Positions 60,880 to 64,000 of a stretch of 64,000 bases of DNA are shown piece after piece. The notes below the pieces were generated by a model, which had not been told where the DNA came from, searched no databases, and worked only from the letters and a program-made list of their open reading frames with translations. Positions within the stretch are counted from its first letter, which is position 1, and each line of letters begins with the position of its first letter. The DNA is from Pseudoxanthomonas sp. PXM03. Lineage in GTDB: Bacteria; Pseudomonadota; Gammaproteobacteria; Xanthomonadales; Xanthomonadaceae. The position numbers and the translations under genes are program-made. The stretch is from contig NZ_JACVAU010000001.1 in NCBI RefSeq assembly GCF_014852005.1, positions 1,572,001 through 1,636,000 of the forward strand, in the 5' to 3' direction.

Positions 60880-62709
60880 TCATGGCAGCGTGTAGGTGAC
60901 CGACAGTTTCGCGGTGGCGCCCTTGTCGATCCACAGGTAGTGCGTTGCGGTCGGGTTGGCGTTGAAACGCAGCCGCAGCTGCGTGCGGCCGGTGCGGTTG
61001 ATCGCCGCACGTCCGGCGGTATCGAACACGGTGCTGGTCTGGTTGCCGCCGCTGAAGGAAGGCACCTGCGCGCTGTTGGTCGTGGTCGTGGCGGCTATCC
61101 AATCCGCCGCTTCGATGGTGCACGCGCCGAGGCAGCCGCTGCGCACGTCGACGACCAGCGTGTTGCCGGCGGGATTGCTCCACGGATCGCCGCTGGCGCT
61201 GCGGTAGGCCACCGTCAGCGCGGCCGACGTGACCACGGCGTTGTCGGGCAGCGATGAGGTATCGAACGACAGCACCGCACGGTTGTGGTTGCCATCGGTG
61301 CCGCGTCCTATCGCGAGACCGTAGTACGCCTCCAGCGTGCCCACGGCCGCGCCACTGCCGGTGGCGCTGGCCTTCACGTAGCCATCGTTGGCGTCCTCGT
61401 TGTTGACCACCACGGTGACCGGCGATCCGCCACCGGTCCCGCCGCTGACGGTGACATTGACCGCTGTGGAGGTGCCTGTATTGCCGGCGAGATCCAATGC
61501 CCGCGCCTGCAACACGTGCGCGCCGTCGCTGGCGCCGCTGCTGTTCCACGCCAGGCTGTAGGGCGCGCTGGCATCGCTGCCGAGCAACGCACCGTCCAGC
61601 AGGAAGTCCACGCGCGCCACGCCGATGTCGTCGTTGGCGGTGGCTGCCAGCGTCACCGCGCCGCTGATGGTGGCGCCGTTGGCGGGCGAGGTCAGGGCGA
61701 CGGTCGGCGGTACGCCGTCCAGGTTGTCCAGGCCGAAGAAGCGGGCGATGTGGTAGCTGGAGCAGAGGTTCACGTCGAGGATGTAGGCACCCGCCGTGCC
61801 GCACTGGGTTTCGCCGGTGCCCGGATCGACAGGCGTGCCATGGCCCATGCCGGTGATGACATAGGTCTCCACCTTCGCGGTGCCGGTGGCGTCCTTGTAG
61901 ACCTTGTGCGGATAGCCGCTGACGGTATCGCTGGCGTCGGCCACGGTGTCGATGCCATGCACATCGGCCCACTGCTCCAGGCTTTCGGTGAGGTTGGCGG
62001 GGCGCACGGTGTAGTCGGCGTCGCCATGCCAGATGGACACGATCGGCCAGGGCCCGGTCCAGGTGCTGGCGGCACGCACCTTCGCGCCCCATTGCGCGGG
62101 GGTCAGATCGCTGCCGGGACTCATGCAGCTGAAGGCGGCGGTCTGTGTGGTCGCGCAGCGGTAGGGAATACCGGCCACGATGGCACCGCCAGCGAACACG
62201 TCCGGATACGTGGCCAGCATCACCGAGGCCATCGCGCCGCCGGCGGACAGGCCGGTGACATAGACGCGCGCGGGATCGATGCCGTGGTCGGCGATCATCC
62301 GATCGACCATCTGCTTGATCGACAGCGGTTCGCCCTGGCCACGCGCGGTATCGGCGGTCTCGAACCAGGTGAAGCAGCGACTGCTGTTGTTGCCTGTCTG
62401 CTGCTCGGGCAGCAGCAGGGCGAAGCCGAAGCGGTTGGCCAGCATTTCCCAGCCGGTTTCGGCGTCGTAGTTCGAAGCGGACTGAGCACAGCCATGCAGC
62501 GCGACCACCAGCGGTGCATCCGCCGGCAGGCCGGCGGGAACGACCTTGTGCATGCGGAGATTGCCGGGATTGCTGCCGAAGCCGGTGACTTCGGTCAGCG
62601 CCAGCGCAGGGCCGCTGGCCAGCATCAGGAGCAGGGAGGAAAGCACCAGGCCCGTGCCGTGGGCACGGGAACGCGGAGCGGAGCGACACAGCAGCGCAGC
62701 GATCGACAT
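60880..62709 (-). CDS. Extracellular PHB-depolymerase-family esterase
   Basis: 609 aa with a signal peptide (residues 1-38, ending ASGPALA). LpqC/PHB depolymerase-type catalytic domain (about 45-340): LVVALHGCAQSASNYD, nucleophile VTGLSAGGAMAS, acid IWHGDADYTV, His GMGHGT. Then an Ig-like (Big/PKD-type) domain (PPTVALTSPANGATISGAVTLAATANDDIGVARVDFLLDG) and a C-terminal DNRLRE/carbohydrate-binding-like domain. It could act on polyhydroxyalkanoate or on acetyl/feruloyl esters. Confidence 0.87.
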   Translation of the reverse strand: MSIAALLCRSAPRSRAHGTGLVLSSLLLMLASGPALALTEVTGFGSNPGNLRMHKVVPAGLPADAPLVVALHGCAQSASNYDAETGWEMLANRFGFALLLPEQQTGNNSSRCFTWFETADTARGQGEPLSIKQMVDRMIADHGIDPARVYVTGLSAGGAMASVMLATYPDVFAGGAIVAGIPYRCATTQTAAFSCMSPGSDLTPAQWGAKVRAASTWTGPWPIVSIWHGDADYTVRPANLTESLEQWADVHGIDTVADASDTVSGYPHKVYKDATGTAKVETYVITGMGHGTPVDPGTGETQCGTAGAYILDVNLCSSYHIARFFGLDNLDGVPPTVALTSPANGATISGAVTLAATANDDIGVARVDFLLDGALLGSDASAPYSLAWNSSGASDGAHVLQARALDLAGNTGTSTAVNVTVSGGTGGGSPVTVVVNNEDANDGYVKASATGSGAAVGTLEAYYGLAIGRGTDGNHNRAVLSFDTSSLPDNAVVTSAALTVAYRSASGDPWSNPAGNTLVVDVRSGCLGACTIEAADWIAATTTTNSAQVPSFSGGNQTSTVFDTAGRAAINRTGRTQLRLRFNANPTATHYLWIDKGATAKLSVTYTLP

Positions 62710-62845
62710 CGACGGCACCTCGGGTGTGAAGTGCCGGCAGTGGGCCACACGCCCGCGCGAGGGGGCATTGGTCAAAGGGGAAAGCTGCAGCGCACCATCG
62801 CGCAAGCGTGACGCAGGGCCCGGGATCGCCCGCGCGTGGTGGCCG

Positions 62846-63676
62846 TCAACCCGCGTGCCGGCGCGCGGTGGCCACCACGAATTCACCCGGCATGCGATAG
62901 CCGTCGCCGACGCGCCAGGGCCGGATCGCGCGCAGGTAGCGCGTGCGGACGCGCCGGCGGGTCGCGTCGTCGAAGCGCGACCAGGCCATCGCCACCGGAC
63001 CACCGACGAAAGCCGCATCGCAGGCATCGTCGTCGCTCGCGTATTGCAGCACCGCCTCCACGCGATGTTCCTCCGCATCGACGAAGCCGGCGCGCACGCA
63101 CAGGTCGGCGAGCATGCCTTCATGGCCGAGTTGGAAGAACAGCGGACAGACATCGCTGGCGACCTCCTCGTCGACGATCGGAAACACCGGCGACCAGCCA
63201 CAGCGTGCGCGCTGGCCCCAGACCGCCACGGCCACGCGGCCGCCCGGGCGCAGCGCACCGTGCATGCCGCGCATGGCCTGATCGGGATCGGGCATGTACA
63301 TCAGGCCGAGTGCGCAGTACGCCAGGTCGAAGCCGACGCCCGAGGAGTCCAGCGATTCGCCGTCCATGCGCAGGAAGCGCGCGTGCTGCAGGCCGAGCGC
63401 CCGCGCCCGTGCGTTGGCTTCGTCCACCATGCGCTCGGCGATGTCCACGCCGACCACGCGGCCGTGCGGGCCCACGGCTTCGGCGGCGGCCAACGCCATC
63501 GCGCCGGTGCCGCAGGCCACATCGAGCACCGATTCGCCCGGGGCCGCCGGCGCGAGCGCCAGCAGCCGGTGGTGCGCGTCCGACAACTGCGCCTGCCAGA
63601 GCGCGTCGTAACGGGAAGCGGCGAGGTCCCAGCCGTAGCGCTGCACGCGCCGCTGCAGTCGCGCGTGGTCCTTCAC
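62846..63676 (-). CDS. Class I SAM-dependent methyltransferase
   Basis: 276 aa from the GTG at 63676, which overlaps the stop of the preceding methyltransferase gene. Methyltransferase_11/UbiE-like: VLDVACGTGAMALAAAEAVG (motif I), VVGVDIAERMV (acidic end of strand 2), LAYCALGLMYMPDPDQAMRGMHGALRPGGRVAV. Substrate unknown. Translational coupling suggests both methyltransferases function together. Confidence 0.85.
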   Translation of the reverse strand: MKDHARLQRRVQRYGWDLAASRYDALWQAQLSDAHHRLLALAPAAPGESVLDVACGTGAMALAAAEAVGPHGRVVGVDIAERMVDEANARARALGLQHARFLRMDGESLDSSGVGFDLAYCALGLMYMPDPDQAMRGMHGALRPGGRVAVAVWGQRARCGWSPVFPIVDEEVASDVCPLFFQLGHEGMLADLCVRAGFVDAEEHRVEAVLQYASDDDACDAAFVGGPVAMAWSRFDDATRRRVRTRYLRAIRPWRVGDGYRMPGEFVVATARRHAG

Positions 63677-64000
63677 CGGCGCACGACCACGATTTCGAGG
63701 TATTCGCTGGGGATGACCAGGCCGTTGCCGTTGCCGCGATCCATGCGCTCCATCAGCGCGTGCAGGTCCTGTTCGAGTTCGGCGGCCCTGTCGGCCGGCA
63801 GGGCCTGGAAGGCCTTCTGCACCGGGCCGTACCAGGTGCGGAACACGTCGATCATGTGCGCAGCCGAGCGGTAGCGGAAATTGAACATCCGCGCGGTGAC
63901 ACCGATGGCGCCGGCCGTGTCGCCGAACAGCGACTGCACGTGCGCGGCGGTGCCCCACAGCGACGGCGGCTGCACACCGGCAGGTGGCGCAATGTGGCGT
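63673..64000 (-). CDS. Class I SAM-dependent methyltransferase, C-terminal part
   Basis: Frame open to the window edge (RHIAPPAGVQPPSLWG and on), so the N-terminus lies outside. The part seen (VQSLFGDTAGAIGVTARMFNFRYRS, FRTWYGPVQKAFQAL, LEIVVVRR at the end) is the lid and final strand of methyltransferase_11-type enzymes. It overlaps the next gene by GTGA. Confidence 0.75.
   Translation of the reverse strand, partial: RHIAPPAGVQPPSLWGTAAHVQSLFGDTAGAIGVTARMFNFRYRSAAHMIDVFRTWYGPVQKAFQALPADRAAELEQDLHALMERMDRGNGNGLVIPSEYLEIVVVRR

Overview
The window is GC-rich, densely coded chromosomal DNA with short intergenic gaps and many ATGA/TGATG gene overlaps. Gene content (leucine-catabolism cluster, feoAB with a Cys-rich companion gene, fused isobutyryl-CoA mutase, RAYT with its REP palindromes, dispersed CCCCTCATCCGCC-type inverted repeats) fits a gammaproteobacterium of the Xanthomonadaceae/Lysobacteraceae, most like Pseudoxanthomonas. 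The genus is an inference from family resemblance. I saw no rRNA, tRNA, CRISPR array or prophage.

Layout. 1-2328: two amino-acid permeases in tandem. 2517-5919: a Nudix hydrolase, then divergent serA and D-2-hydroxyglutarate dehydrogenase, an enzymatically coupled pair. 6006-9577: DUF2388/DUF4105 secreted pair, EfpL (YeiP) and a 3-hydroxyacyl-CoA dehydrogenase. 9803-28030, mostly minus strand: leucine degradation (leucine dehydrogenase, isovaleryl-CoA dehydrogenase, methylcrotonyl-CoA carboxylase alpha and beta, methylglutaconyl-CoA hydratase, HMG-CoA lyase, thiolase), split into blocks by a Fur-box-controlled feoAB operon, a bactofilin operon and two Ala-rich lipoproteins. A GGDEF/EAL protein is translationally coupled to HMG-CoA lyase. 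28224-33625: a TetR regulator with two matching operator-like sites, a hydrolase, and icmF, whose coding sequence contains an in-frame palindromic repeat.

34300-47620 is the accessory part: a HigBA toxin-antitoxin locus, a lower-GC DUF262 + HEPN gene pair, a RAYT transposase between REPs, a 21-nt/7-residue tandem array, a serine hydrolase, an AraC/epimerase divergon, and a lysozyme-like putative toxin with a candidate immunity lipoprotein, flanked by two copies of the end of a small membrane-protein gene. 47613-64000 is mostly core-type: ArsR operon, a membrane-tethered AraC regulator divergent to a DUF2306 protein, an amidohydrolase, an SPFH/zinc-ribbon membrane-stress-like operon, VOC and DHFR-like proteins, a DUF2892 protein behind a canonical FNR box, an LD-carboxypeptidase, DUF1801 proteins, a polyproline DUF900 lipoprotein, a PHB-depolymerase-type esterase and two methyltransferases.

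The strongest candidates for something new are (i) the in-frame repeat in icmF, (ii) the DUF262-HEPN pair, (iii) the lysozyme-like/lipoprotein cassette between duplicated flanks, and (iv) the 21-nt heptad array. Function calls come from recognised motifs read by eye; no database search was possible.
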